This document shows, piece by piece, positions 17,245 to 25,918 of a stretch of 64,000 nt of DNA. Positions within the stretch are counted from its first letter, which is position 1, and the number at the start of each line of letters is the position of its first letter. Under the pieces are notes generated by a model that did no database searches, had not been told where the DNA came from, and worked only from the letters and a program-made list of their open reading frames with translations. The stretch lies in contig NZ_JAPDFT010000001.1 of assembly GCF_025949665.1 (NCBI RefSeq), forward strand, positions 3,038,001-3,102,000, written 5' to 3'. The DNA is from Chryseobacterium viscerum (GTDB lineage Bacteria > Bacteroidota > Bacteroidia > Flavobacteriales > Weeksellaceae). The position numbers and the translations under genes are program-made.

Positions 17245-17802
17245 ATGAGAATACATATTTTCGGAGCTTCAGGTTCCGGGGTTACCACTTTAGGAAAGGC
17301 TTTGTCTGATAAACTCAATCTTGAATATTTTGACAGTGATGATTTTTTCTGGCTAAAAACTCAAAATCCTTTTACAGAAAGACAAAATCCTGAAATGAGA
17401 AATTCAATTGTTTCGGACAAACTTCACACGGCTGAAAACTGGATTTTTGGAGGCTCAATCATTCATTGGGGTGAAAATATATTTCCGGCATTTGATCTGA
17501 TTATTTTCCTTTATCTTCCTCCAGATGTACGACTGGAAAGACTCAGAAAAAGAGAGATCGAAAGATATGGTGATGAAATTATTACCAATCCTGAAAGAGC
17601 AAAAAAATTTCATGAGTTTATGAACTGGGCTAAGGATTATGATCACAATACCGGCATCGCCAACAGAACTTTAAAAGCGCATCTTGAATGGCTGTCTGAA
17701 ATGAATACTCCTTTGATTGAGCTTTCAGGTGATTATGATCTGCCTCAAAAGATGGATATCATTCTGGATAAAATAAAACAGGAAAACCTTCAGGCTAAAT
17801 AG
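17245..17802 (+). CDS. P-loop nucleotide kinase-like protein with atypical Walker A
   Basis: 185 residues. It starts MRIHIFGASGSGVTTLGKAL, an adenylate-kinase-like P-loop, but the Walker A lysine is V13 (GASGSGVTT). A DSDDFFW substrate-side motif, LIIFLYLPPDVRLERLRKRE (LID-proximal arginines) and a kinase-like layout follow. As I recall, a bacterial subgroup of small adenylate-kinase relatives has Thr or Val at that site, so this may be normal for the family. Substrate unknown. It sits 49 bases after the hydrolase and 85 before a HEAT-repeat gene. Confidence 0.75.
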   Translation: MRIHIFGASGSGVTTLGKALSDKLNLEYFDSDDFFWLKTQNPFTERQNPEMRNSIVSDKLHTAENWIFGGSIIHWGENIFPAFDLIIFLYLPPDVRLERLRKREIERYGDEIITNPERAKKFHEFMNWAKDYDHNTGIANRTLKAHLEWLSEMNTPLIELSGDYDLPQKMDIILDKIKQENLQAK

Positions 17803-17887
17803 AGATTGTGTCGCTTTGCTGGCAATGACCGGAGTTCTCAAAAGGAATTGTTAATTTAGGGCACTGAAAAAAACAAAATCAATCACC

Positions 17888-18406
17888 ATGACTATAGAAG
17901 AACTTATAAAAGACAAGACTGTAAAATCAAAAGAAAAAGTTGACATCATCAGCAAATGGATTATCGACACCTCTTTACCTGCCGATGAGCTGATTGCTTT
18001 CGCTGAAAAGTCAAAAGATCCTGTAAAAGCAACCTGCATTGAAGCGATAGAATATGCTACAAAACAAAATCCCAGCCTTGCGGATGAAACCGTGTTTTCA
18101 TTTGTCACCCAAACGCTTACCGAAAAAGCACCGAGAATAAAATGGGAAAGCGCCAAAGTGATAGGCAATACAGCACATTTATTCCCAGAAAATCTGGATC
18201 AGGCCATTAGCAACCTTTTGGGTAATACAGAACATGAAGGAACTGTGGTACGCTGGAGTGCTGCATTTGCATTAGGGGAGATTTTGAAACTGAAAACCCC
18301 ACACAATTCTACCCTGCTTCCTGCCCTTGAAGGTATTAGTGAGAAGGAAGAGAAAAACAGCATCAAAAAGATTTATCTGGACGCAATTAAGAAAACAAAG
18401 AAATAG
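17888..18406 (+). CDS. HEAT-repeat-like protein
   Basis: 172 residues of paired amphipathic helices: KDPVKATCIEAIEYATKQNP, KAPRIKWESAKVIGNTAHLF and HEGTVVRWSAAFALGEILKL have the P/R...A...LG pattern of HEAT repeats. Such small cytoplasmic proteins act as binding scaffolds; no partner is indicated. The preceding spacer (about 17806-17840) contains TCGCTTTGCTGGCAATGACC, resembling a widespread intergenic repeat word. A strong terminator follows. Confidence 0.7.
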   Translation: MTIEELIKDKTVKSKEKVDIISKWIIDTSLPADELIAFAEKSKDPVKATCIEAIEYATKQNPSLADETVFSFVTQTLTEKAPRIKWESAKVIGNTAHLFPENLDQAISNLLGNTEHEGTVVRWSAAFALGEILKLKTPHNSTLLPALEGISEKEEKNSIKKIYLDAIKKTKK

Positions 18407-18428
18407 TTTTTAAAATGTATAGAAAATA

Positions 18429-18456
18429 AAAACCTGGAAATTGATTTCCAGGTTTT
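18429..18456 (+). terminator. Rho-independent terminator after the HEAT protein
   Basis: Stem AAAACCTGGAAA/TTTCCAGGTTTT, loop TTGA, in the spacer right after the stop codon. A symmetric A/T flank means it may work both ways. Confidence 0.9.
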
Positions 18457-18467
18457 ATTATAATAGG

Positions 18468-18532
18468 TTTGGGCTAAAGCCAATGGAATTTTATTGATTT
18501 TGAAAGACGGGCTAAAGCCCGCCCTTATTGAA
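18468..18532. repeat. Dispersed GGCTAAAGCC element, copy 1
   Basis: About 65 bases beginning TTTGGGCTAAAGCCAATGGA and ending with the palindrome CGGGCTAAAGCCCG plus CCCTTATTGAA. A diverged copy of the same length and order is at 43056-43120. Confidence 0.75.
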
Positions 18533-18634
18533 TATTTCCTACATTATTCATTCGCAGAAAATAAATAATTAGCATTTCGTGGAAACCACATAATATTTAG
18601 ATTCCTACGTAATGACAAAGTCTGAATATAGCTC

Positions 18635-20224
18635 TTAATCCAACAAAACCTCACTATCCACCCCAATCTCTTCCAGAAAAACTTCGTCATGTGAAATAAC
18701 TAACAAAGTTCCATGATAATCTTTAACGGAATTGGTAAGAATTTTCACATTCTGAAGATCGAGATTATTGGTGGGTTCATCAAGGATGATCATATCCGGA
18801 GTATTGTTACTGATGGAAAGTCCGCATAGAAGTAACCGTAAACGCTCACCTCCGCTCAGTACACCACATTTTTTGTCCCAGGTATTTTTACCGAATAAAA
18901 ATCTGGACAGCAATGTTTTCACTTCAGATTCCTGTAATGCACTGTCATTAAAAGTCTGTACAAAATCATAAAGCGAAGAATCATTATCAATCAGTGAATA
19001 TTCCTGATCAATATAGATGCTGTTAAACTCAGCCCTGTCTATTTTCCCTTCGGAAGGTTCAATATTTCCCAGCAGAAGTTTTATCAACGTCGTTTTCCCT
19101 GATCCGTTTGAACCCTTAACTGAGATTCTATCTCCACTCCGCACCTCAAGACTGACATTTTCCTTCCATAGTTTTTCCATTCCATAATTGAAGTTGATAT
19201 TTTCAGCGTCAACAAGAATCTTTCCCGAATGCAGATTGGAATCATTAAAGTTCACTTTCATCTGTTCAGCATTCTTTAAAGAGGAACGAAGATCTCTCAA
19301 GTCACCCGAAATCCCACTTATTTTCTCAGCGTGTACACTTTTCAGCTTTGAGGTGTTTTTCTCAGCATTATTCCGGAGCGTATTCATCATAATTCTCGCT
19401 ACTCCGGATTTTTCCTGCTTTCCTTTACCTCTTGCATCCAACTTTTGTTTTCGCTCCAGTGTTTCCCGTTCTTTTTCTTTTGCTTTTTTCAATGCCTTCT
19501 CTTTTGTATGGATATCATTATGCAAAGCTTCCTTCTCCACTTCTTTTTGTTCTGCATAAAAATCATAGTTTCCACCATATGTGGTAATTCCCTGATTACT
19601 TAATTCGAATATGATATCAACAAGATTAAGCAGATTTCGGTCGTGGCTTACAATAACTACTGATGCATTTGTTTTATCAATAAGGTCATACAGTAACTTT
19701 CTTCCCTCAATATCCAGATGATTGGTTGGTTCATCCAATATGATAATATCAGGTGGATTGATCTGAATTCCGGCAAGAAAAACTTTCGTCTTCTGGCCGC
19801 CACTCAGGCTTTCCAGCTTTTGAGTTAGTTCAAAGTTTTCAAGTCCCCAATATTCTAATGCCTGCTGGCAGCGCTCTTCAATATCCCAGTCGTCATTCAG
19901 AATTTCAAAATAAATTTCATCCACTTCTCCATTAGTGATTTTTTGGAGAGCATTCAGTTTCTGATCTATTTTCAGACATTCAGCAATGGTAAGATGATTG
20001 AAGTTCCCAAACATTTGAGGAACATAAAAGATATGACCTGGAATAGTACTATTTCCGCTTAAAGGCTGTATTTCGCCCGCAATAATTTTCAGCAGGGTTG
20101 ATTTTCCCATGCCGTTACTGCCCACCAAAGCAGATTTGGTGTCAGATGGTATTGTTAAATTGGTATTATTAAATAGAAGATCTCCTCCCGGAAACCCAAA
20201 GGATATATTTTGCAGTAAAATCAT
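18635..20224 (-). CDS. ABC-F family ATPase
   Basis: 529 residues, two ABC ATPase domains and no membrane segments. Domain 1: Walker A GSNGMGKST (35-43), signature LSGGQKTKV (140-148), Walker B DIIILDEPTNHLD. A charged coiled linker (about 225-330; KEKALKKAKEKERETLERKQ) joins domain 2: GSNGSGKTT (371-379), LSGGERLRL, DMIILDEPTNNLD. ABC-F proteins act on the ribosome; some protect it from antibiotics, others aid translation. Which group this belongs to cannot be told by eye, but a 13-codon upstream frame touching its start codon recalls drug-inducible members. Confidence 0.92.
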   Translation of the reverse strand: MILLQNISFGFPGGDLLFNNTNLTIPSDTKSALVGSNGMGKSTLLKIIAGEIQPLSGNSTIPGHIFYVPQMFGNFNHLTIAECLKIDQKLNALQKITNGEVDEIYFEILNDDWDIEERCQQALEYWGLENFELTQKLESLSGGQKTKVFLAGIQINPPDIIILDEPTNHLDIEGRKLLYDLIDKTNASVVIVSHDRNLLNLVDIIFELSNQGITTYGGNYDFYAEQKEVEKEALHNDIHTKEKALKKAKEKERETLERKQKLDARGKGKQEKSGVARIMMNTLRNNAEKNTSKLKSVHAEKISGISGDLRDLRSSLKNAEQMKVNFNDSNLHSGKILVDAENINFNYGMEKLWKENVSLEVRSGDRISVKGSNGSGKTTLIKLLLGNIEPSEGKIDRAEFNSIYIDQEYSLIDNDSSLYDFVQTFNDSALQESEVKTLLSRFLFGKNTWDKKCGVLSGGERLRLLLCGLSISNNTPDMIILDEPTNNLDLQNVKILTNSVKDYHGTLLVISHDEVFLEEIGVDSEVLLD

Positions 20225-20262
20225 GATTTCTTTCTTAAAAAATGGTTGAACACCAGTAACAT
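20221..20262 (-). CDS. 13-codon upstream reading frame (possible leader peptide) of the ABC-F gene
   Basis: ATG at 20260-20262 encodes MLLVFNHFLRKKS and stops at a TGA that overlaps the ABC-F ATG as ATGA, a classic coupling arrangement. The start codon sits at the loop edge of a hairpin CAGTAAC/GTTACTG (about 20254-20273), so folding could hide it. A second potential start in the leader is followed immediately by TAG. Leader peptides control several resistance-type ABC-F genes in other phyla; here the role is a prediction. Confidence 0.45.
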   Translation of the reverse strand: MLLVFNHFLRKKS

Positions 20263-20333
20263 CTTGGTTACTGTTTTTATGAATCTGAAAGAAATGATAT
20301 CCTACATGTCTGTATTTTTGGGTTTTGAAAGAA

Positions 20334-20341
20334 CAAAGATA
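20334..20341 (-). promoter_or_regulatory. Putative -7 box (TATCTTTG) of the ABC-F gene
   Basis: TAnnTTTG match on the minus strand about 110 bases before the ABC-F ATG, implying a leader of roughly 100 bases that contains the upstream frame. The rest of the 20342-20596 spacer shows no gene or repeat I can support. Confidence 0.55.
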
Positions 20342-20596
20342 CTCATTTTCCTCAATATGTATTTTTCATAAATTATCAGGATATTTATCATCTCTTTTTT
20401 CTTCTGTATCTCAAACACCAAACATTTATTTACTTTCAAAGAACTCATTTTTTGAGGTTATACCATTCTATATCGTTCAATCACTTATACTTATTCTGAT
20501 TTAAACAGACTTCATCATGATACTCCATTCCGTCACTCCTAAACCGTCAAACTTTCAAACTCATAAAAACAGGAAAGTATTTTAATCAAAAATCCG

Positions 20597-20604
20597 TAAC
20601 TTTG
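20597..20604 (+). promoter_or_regulatory. -7 box (TAACTTTG) of hpt
   Basis: TAnnTTTG match; the predicted start of transcription is near 20610, 13 bases before the hpt ATG. The TTG at 20602, which opens a longer in-frame reading, lies inside this box and therefore cannot be the translation start. Confidence 0.6.
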
Positions 20605-20622
20605 CCTCCTACTAAAAATTTT

Positions 20623-21177
20623 ATGGAAAGCATTAAAGTTCACGACAAAACTTTCGTTCCTTATTTAAAGGATGCCGAAATTCAGGAAATTGTAAAAGAG
20701 ACAGCGTTAAGAATTTATGAAGATTATAAAGATGAAGTGCCTGTTTTCATTGGCGTTTTAAATGGGGTGGTGATGTTCTTCTCAGATCTTTTAAAATATT
20801 ACCCAGGGGAATGTGAAATTGCCTTCATTCAAATGAGTTCTTATGTAGGAACTGAATCTACAGGGATTGTTTATCAGAAAATGGAACTTACCAAGGATGT
20901 GAGAGACCGTCACATCATTCTTGTAGAAGATATCGTAGATACAGGAAACACTGTTGAGAGTCTTTTCAAATATTTCAAAGAAACGCAACGTCCTAAATCT
21001 GTAAAACTGGCTAGTTTCCTACTGAAACCTGAGATCTACAAGAAAGATTTCAAGCTGGATTATATCGGAAAGGAAATTCCAAACAAATTTGTACTTGGAT
21101 ACGGACTTGATTATGATGAATTGGGAAGAAACCTACCTAATTTATATCAATTGGAAGACGGACAAATCAACCATTAA
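20623..21177 (+). CDS. hpt: Hypoxanthine (purine) phosphoribosyltransferase
   Basis: 184 residues from the ATG giving MESIKVHDKTF. PVFIGVLNGVVMFFSDL binds pyrophosphate, the flexible loop has MSSYVGTESTG, and the PRPP motif is HIILVEDIVDTGNTVES. FVLGYGLDYDELGRNLP is the C-terminal purine-binding region. It salvages hypoxanthine and guanine to nucleotides. adk follows after a 127-base spacer containing an inverted repeat, so the two may or may not share a transcript. Confidence 0.95.
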   Translation: MESIKVHDKTFVPYLKDAEIQEIVKETALRIYEDYKDEVPVFIGVLNGVVMFFSDLLKYYPGECEIAFIQMSSYVGTESTGIVYQKMELTKDVRDRHIILVEDIVDTGNTVESLFKYFKETQRPKSVKLASFLLKPEIYKKDFKLDYIGKEIPNKFVLGYGLDYDELGRNLPNLYQLEDGQINH

Positions 21178-21197
21178 TTATTGTCATTAGCTACTGG

Positions 21198-21271
21198 CTA
21201 TTGGCTGTTAGCTTTAAAATTTAATCGAAATAAAAGTAAAATATTAACTTAAAAAAGCTAAAAGCCAACAG
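21198..21271. repeat. Inverted repeat between hpt and adk
   Basis: CTATTGGCTGTTAGCTTT (21198-21215) and AAAGCTAAAAGCCAACAG (21254-21271) match at 16 of 18 positions when inverted. A third related word, GCTAACGGCTGAAAGC, follows at 21278-21293. Probably a dispersed intergenic element. Confidence 0.6.
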
Positions 21272-21304
21272 TGTATTGCTAACGGCTGAAAGCGTATCAA
21301 CATT

Positions 21305-21883
21305 ATGATAAACATTGTTCTGTTCGGCCCTCCAGGAAGTGGAAAAGGAACACAAGCTCAGAATCTAATCGAAAAATTTAATTTAAAACAGGTTTCAACA
21401 GGTGATCTTTTCAGATACAATATGAAAAATGACACTGAACTTGGAAAACTGGCTAAGTCATACATCGATAAGGGAGAATTGGTTCCGGATCAGGTAACAA
21501 CAGATATGCTGATCGATGAGATCAAAAAACCTACTGATACCAATGGTTTTATTTTTGACGGATATCCAAGAACAACTGCTCAGACAGAAGCTTTGGAGAC
21601 TATCGTTAAAGAAGTACTGAATGACGATATTGACATCTGTCTTTCATTGGTAGTAGAGGACAAAATTTTGGTTGAAAGACTTCTGAAAAGAGGTGAAACC
21701 AGCGGAAGATCAGACGACAGCAATGTAGAGATCATCGAAAACAGAATTAAAGAATATTATACTAAAACAGCAGAAGTTGCCGAGCTTTATAAGCAGCAGG
21801 GTAAATATGTAGAGGTAAACGGTGTTGGAGAAATTGATGAGATTTCCCAAAAACTTTTCGCTGAAGTAGAGAAAATTAAATAA
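21305..21883 (+). CDS. adk: Adenylate kinase
   Basis: 192 residues. P-loop FGPPGSGKGTQ (8-18), AMP-binding QVSTGDLFRYN, FIFDGYPRTTAQTEAL, and the short-type LID region KRGETSGRSDDSNVEIIENR. It converts AMP and ATP to two ADP. The short LID without a zinc-binding Cys cluster is usual for Bacteroidota. The next gene is obg, 63 bases on, after a spacer with repeated CGGGATACGGG-type words. Confidence 0.97.
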   Translation: MINIVLFGPPGSGKGTQAQNLIEKFNLKQVSTGDLFRYNMKNDTELGKLAKSYIDKGELVPDQVTTDMLIDEIKKPTDTNGFIFDGYPRTTAQTEALETIVKEVLNDDIDICLSLVVEDKILVERLLKRGETSGRSDDSNVEIIENRIKEYYTKTAEVAELYKQQGKYVEVNGVGEIDEISQKLFAEVEKIK

Positions 21884-21946
21884 TCGGGATACGGGTGCGG
21901 GATAGGAAATTTCGTCCCGTAGCCTGTAACTCGCAACACAAACTAT

Positions 21947-22930
21947 ATGTCTAACTTTGTAGATTACGTAAAGATCCATTGTAAAAGCGGACACGGAGGT
22001 GCTGGTTCTGCCCACCTTCGCCGTGAAAAGTATATTCCTAAAGGTGGTCCTGACGGTGGCGACGGAGGTCGTGGCGGACACGTCATCATGAGAGGAAATG
22101 CTAATGAATGGACTTTGCTTCCACTCCGATACACCCGTCACATAAAAGCTGAACGAGGTGAAAACGGAGCGAAAAACCAGCTGACAGGAGCTGACGGTTC
22201 TGATATTTATATTGATGTTCCCATTGGGACTATCGCTAAAAATGAAGAAGGTGAAATTATCGGAGAGATTCTTGATGACAAGCAGGAAATCATTTTGATG
22301 CAGGGGGGAAAAGGAGGAAAAGGAAACGAACATTTCAAATCTTCTACCAATCAGACTCCAAGATATGCTCAACCCGGAATGGATGGTGAAGAAGGCTATG
22401 TTGTCTTTGAGCTTAAAATTTTGGCAGATGTAGGACTTGTTGGATTTCCAAACGCTGGAAAATCTACACTTTTAGCATCTGTTTCTGCAGCAAAACCAAA
22501 AATTGCCAATTACGCTTTTACAACCCTGACTCCTAACCTTGGAATTGTAGATTACAGAAATTACAAGTCTTTTGTAATGGCTGACATTCCCGGAATTATT
22601 GAAGGAGCAGCGGAAGGAAAAGGATTAGGACACAGATTCCTGAGACATATTGAAAGAAACTCTATCCTGTTATTTTTAATTCCTTCTGATTCTGAAGATC
22701 ACTTCCAGGAATTTAAGATTCTTGAAAATGAGCTGAAGGAATATAATCCAGAACTTTTGGATAAGGATTTCATTATTTCTGTTTCAAAATCTGACCTTTT
22801 GGATGATGAACTGAAAAAAGAAATTGCAGCGGAATTCCCAGAAAACAAACAGCCTCTGTTCTTCTCAGGTGTTACCGGAGAAGGCCTTATGGAACTGAAA
22901 GATGCCATCTGGAAACAATTGCACGGATAG
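21947..22930 (+). CDS. obg: GTPase Obg/CgtA
   Basis: 327 residues. The Gly-rich Obg fold is at the N-terminus ([18 protein letters not shown] in variant form [20 protein letters not shown], then [14 protein letters not shown]). The G domain has G1 GFPNAGKST, switch [10 protein letters not shown]3 [17 protein letters not shown] and G4 VSKSDL. It binds the 50S subunit and couples ribosome assembly to growth and stress. No C-terminal OCT domain is present, as the protein ends at about 327 residues. Followed by a strong terminator. Confidence 0.96.
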   Translation: MSNFVDYVKIHCKSGHGGAGSAHLRREKYIPKGGPDGGDGGRGGHVIMRGNANEWTLLPLRYTRHIKAERGENGAKNQLTGADGSDIYIDVPIGTIAKNEEGEIIGEILDDKQEIILMQGGKGGKGNEHFKSSTNQTPRYAQPGMDGEEGYVVFELKILADVGLVGFPNAGKSTLLASVSAAKPKIANYAFTTLTPNLGIVDYRNYKSFVMADIPGIIEGAAEGKGLGHRFLRHIERNSILLFLIPSDSEDHFQEFKILENELKEYNPELLDKDFIISVSKSDLLDDELKKEIAAEFPENKQPLFFSGVTGEGLMELKDAIWKQLHG

Positions 22931-22975
22931 AAAAACATTGATTTATTAGTTTTATTTTAAATAGAACTGCATCAT

Positions 22976-23011
22976 AAAAAACAGCCTCAGGAGAACCTGA
23001 GGCTGTTTTTA
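22976..23011 (+). terminator. Rho-independent terminator of adk-obg
   Basis: Perfect 11-bp stem ACAGCCTCAGG/CCTGAGGCTGT with AGAA loop and a T-run. Confidence 0.95.
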
Positions 23012-23145
23012 TTTATAAAATTACAAATGAAAAAGAACTTTCTATTCCTGGCCACTCATCAACACTTTTATATTTAACATAAAAACAAAAGAAAATTTTA
23101 TCTTTTGGAACAATTATTGGGAGACACTCTGAAATTGAAAAAACT

Positions 23146-23634
23146 ATGAAATATTTACTGGGCCTTTGTGCATTTATATTCTTACTTTCCTGTACTTCTC
23201 AGAAAGTAAACTCCAAGTATTCTAAGATTGAATATGAAGCTACTCCCTGTTTTGGATTCTGCCCTGTTTTTAAAATGACAATCAGTCCGGATAGAACAGC
23301 CATTTTTGAGGCAGAACATTTTAATTTTAATAATAAGCCTTCAAAAGATGAGTTTTCCAAGCCGCGTGAAGGAACTTTTAAAGGAACCATTAAAGAAGAA
23401 GATTATAATAAATTAATCAGTTTGCTTGATGGCTTAAATGCAAAAGGTTTAAGTGATAAATACGGAGAGCATAATATTACTGACCTTCCAACCTCTTATT
23501 TAAGAATCAAATTCGCTGACGGAACTTCAAAAAACATTGAAGATTACGGAAAAAGCGGAAGTGAAAAGCTTTCAGAAGTCTATCAATTTTTTGAAAACTT
23601 AAGAAAGAATCAACAATGGAATAAAGTGAAATAG
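23146..23634 (+). CDS. DUF6438-type lipoprotein
   Basis: 162 residues, lipobox LLSC. The mature protein begins IEYEATPCFGFCPVFKMTIS, the paired-cysteine hallmark (C-F-G-x-C-P) of the DUF6438 family, followed by a small beta-rich domain. Function is unknown; the cysteines may form a disulfide in the envelope. It is a single gene between the obg terminator and the porin promoter. Confidence 0.8.
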   Translation: MKYLLGLCAFIFLLSCTSQKVNSKYSKIEYEATPCFGFCPVFKMTISPDRTAIFEAEHFNFNNKPSKDEFSKPREGTFKGTIKEEDYNKLISLLDGLNAKGLSDKYGEHNITDLPTSYLRIKFADGTSKNIEDYGKSGSEKLSEVYQFFENLRKNQQWNKVK

Positions 23635-23657
23635 TTTCACTAAAAAAATATTTAAAT

Positions 23658-23700
23658 TATCTTTGCAACAGTAATTCCTTCATTTGGAGGAATTATTTTT
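23658..23700 (+). promoter_or_regulatory. -7 box plus terminator-like leader hairpin of the porin gene
   Basis: TATCTTTG (23658-23665) is followed by a stem TAATTCCT (23672-23679)/AGGAATTA (23688-23695) and a T-run, all before the ATG at 23731. The hairpin would form at the very 5' end of the mRNA. A near-identical arrangement precedes the DEAD-box gene at 24492. Confidence 0.6.
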
Positions 23701-23730
23701 TATAAAAACTATTAACCATTTAAAATCAAT

Positions 23731-24369
23731 ATGAAGAAGAACATTTTTTTCATCGCAGTATTTGCTTTCTCAGCAATATTTAATGCACAAGAAAACACAA
23801 AAGATCCGGCATCTATGAGCTTTGGTGTAAAAGGAGGATATTCCTTATCCAATATGAAGTTTTTTGGAAATGGAATTGATTCAAAATCCTATTTTTACGC
23901 AGGTATCGTAGCAGAACAACCCTTATCTTCTAAATTTAGCTTGCAGGCTGAACTACTGTACACTCAATTGGGTGGTAAAGATGCTTATCCCTGGTACCAG
24001 TTGGTAGGCAGTGAGGTGGTAGACATGGGTGATATGCACTTTGATTACAAATTCAATCAGATACAGGTTCCTATTTCAGTTAAATATTATATTGTTCCGG
24101 ACCTTTCTGCTTCTGTAGGGATGAACTTAGGATTTAACATATCATCCAAAGTAAAAATGAATACTGTTTTTGGAGAGACTGAAACCCACAATTACGAATC
24201 TTTAAAAACCTTGAATTTATTTCCGTTCCTGGGTGCAGAATATAAGATTAATCAAAAGTTTTTTGTTGACGCCAGATACAATTTTAATTTTATAGAAATA
24301 AATAAAAACAATTCAGTTCCTATTAAAATTGGATTTCTACAGGCTGGTGTAGGATATAGATTTAAATAA
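23731..24369 (+). CDS. Outer-membrane beta-barrel protein (PorT-like/porin family)
   Basis: 212 residues with a signal peptide (cleavage near FNAQ-E). The mature part alternates amphipathic strands: MSFGVKGGYSLSNMKF, FSLQAELLYTQLGGKD, VPISVKYYIVPDLSASVGMN, and it ends in an aromatic strand (LQAGVGYRFK) typical of barrels inserted by BamA. It belongs to the common small Bacteroidota barrels of unknown cargo. Its 5' leader contains a promoter-proximal hairpin. Confidence 0.85.
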   Translation: MKKNIFFIAVFAFSAIFNAQENTKDPASMSFGVKGGYSLSNMKFFGNGIDSKSYFYAGIVAEQPLSSKFSLQAELLYTQLGGKDAYPWYQLVGSEVVDMGDMHFDYKFNQIQVPISVKYYIVPDLSASVGMNLGFNISSKVKMNTVFGETETHNYESLKTLNLFPFLGAEYKINQKFFVDARYNFNFIEINKNNSVPIKIGFLQAGVGYRFK

Positions 24370-24389
24370 AAAATAAATTTCACATCAAT

Positions 24390-24421
24390 AAAATGACTAC
24401 TCAAATCCGGGTGGTCATTTT
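24390..24421 (+). terminator. Terminator of the porin gene
   Basis: Stem AAAATGACTAC/GTGGTCATTTT (one G-T pair) with a ten-base loop and T-run, 20 bases past the stop. Confidence 0.85.
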
Positions 24422-24491
24422 ATTTTACATGCTTAGAAATGTCTTTACAAAGATGCAAAACGCTAAAATAATATCTTAATTTTTTTTAAAC

Positions 24492-24535
24492 TACCTTTGC
24501 AGAATGTAATTCTTTCAGACTGAAGGAATTTTTAT
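24492..24535 (+). promoter_or_regulatory. -7 box plus terminator-like leader hairpin of the DEAD-box gene
   Basis: TACCTTTG (24492-24499) is followed by the stem AATTCTTTC (24508-24516)/GAAGGAATT (24522-24530) and TTTTTATTT. Since the porin already has its own terminator upstream, this second hairpin belongs to the helicase leader and may act as an attenuator. Confidence 0.6.
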
Positions 24536-24557
24536 TTAAAATTTTAAAATAATTCAT

Positions 24558-25859
24558 TTGAATTTTACAGACTTAAACTTAATAGAACCTATTGCAAAAG
24601 CAATTCAGGAGCAGGGATACACGACTCCTACTCCTATCCAGGAAAGATCAATTCCTGATATATTAGATGGCAGAGACTTTTTAGGCTGCGCGCAGACAGG
24701 AACTGGTAAAACAGCTGCTTTTTCTATTCCTATTCTACAGAATTTATCCAAAAATAAGATTCCCAATAAACATATAAAAGCATTAATCCTTACGCCAACC
24801 AGAGAACTGGCCATTCAGATTGAGGAAAACATTAATGCTTACGGTAAATATCTTCCATTAAAACAACTTGTTATTTTCGGAGGGGTAAAACAAGGAAACC
24901 AGGAAGCTGCTTTGAGAAAGGGAGTTGATATTCTGGTAGCAACACCTGGAAGACTTCTGGACTTTATTGCTCAGGGAATTATCAGCTTAAAAAACCTTGA
25001 GATCTTTGTTCTAGATGAAGCAGACAGAATGCTGGATATGGGTTTTGTACATGATGTAAAAAGAATCATTAAACTTTTACCTCAGAGAAGACAGACTTTA
25101 TTTTTCTCAGCAACAATGCCGGGGGAAATTCAGAAGCTGGCTAATTCTATCCTTAATAATCCTGTAAAGGTAGAGGTTACTCCCGTTTCTTCTACAGCAG
25201 ATACTATCAAACAATCCGTTTATTTTGTTGAAAAGGAAAATAAACTGAATTTACTAACTCACATTCTTGAAAATGATATTTCAGATTCAGTACTGGTATT
25301 TTCAAGAACGAAGCATGGTGCAGATAAGATCTCAAGAAAACTTCAGAAAGACAATATCTCTGCTGAAGCCATTCATGGCAATAAGTCTCAAAATGCGAGA
25401 CAAAATGCTTTGAATAACTTTAAATCCGGGAAAACAAGAGTTCTTGTCGCTACGGATATTGCTGCAAGAGGAATTGATATTGACGAATTGAAATTTGTAA
25501 TCAATTTTGAGCTTTCCGATGTTTCTGAAACGTATGTACACAGAATCGGAAGAACAGGAAGAGCAGGAGCTGAAGGTAATTCTATATCTTTTGTAGATGG
25601 TCTTGATCTTTTGAATCTAAAGAATACAGAAAAGTTAATCGGAAAGAAAATCCCGGTAATCAAGGACCATCCGTTCCATACCGATGATCTTGTTGCCCAG
25701 AAAAGGGATTCCAATAATAAACCTATGCATGCAGGTGGTGAGAAACCTAAAACAGGCAGTAATAATTCAAGGCCGAATAACAACCGCAAAAAGCCTTCTG
25801 CAGGAGCTTCAGTAGGGTTTAAAAAGCCTAAGAACAAGAATTTCACAAGAAAGAAATAA
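24558..25859 (+). CDS. DEAD-box RNA helicase (RhlE-like)
   Basis: 433 residues beginning at [23 protein letters not shown] is the normal family start and no ATG is available. Motifs: Q motif [11 protein letters not shown], Walker [29 protein letters not shown] in [16 protein letters not shown], and helicase C motifs [14 protein letters not shown] and HRIGRTGR. The C-terminal 60 residues are a basic Lys/Asn/Gly tail. It remodels RNA, probably in ribosome assembly or cold adaptation. The weak start codon plus leader hairpin suggest tight control. Confidence 0.93.
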   Translation: MNFTDLNLIEPIAKAIQEQGYTTPTPIQERSIPDILDGRDFLGCAQTGTGKTAAFSIPILQNLSKNKIPNKHIKALILTPTRELAIQIEENINAYGKYLPLKQLVIFGGVKQGNQEAALRKGVDILVATPGRLLDFIAQGIISLKNLEIFVLDEADRMLDMGFVHDVKRIIKLLPQRRQTLFFSATMPGEIQKLANSILNNPVKVEVTPVSSTADTIKQSVYFVEKENKLNLLTHILENDISDSVLVFSRTKHGADKISRKLQKDNISAEAIHGNKSQNARQNALNNFKSGKTRVLVATDIAARGIDIDELKFVINFELSDVSETYVHRIGRTGRAGAEGNSISFVDGLDLLNLKNTEKLIGKKIPVIKDHPFHTDDLVAQKRDSNNKPMHAGGEKPKTGSNNSRPNNNRKKPSAGASVGFKKPKNKNFTRKK

Positions 25860-25863
25860 AAAC

Positions 25864-25894
25864 AACCCCTTTTCAACATTGGAAAGGGGTTTTT
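25864..25894 (+). terminator. Terminator of the RhlE-like gene (convergent with tatD)
   Basis: Stem AACCCCTTTTCAA/TTGGAAAGGGGTT with a T-run on the right and an A-run on the left; sits between two converging genes. Confidence 0.9.
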
Positions 25895-25918
25895 ATTTAT
25901 CTTAAAATTACAGTTTCG

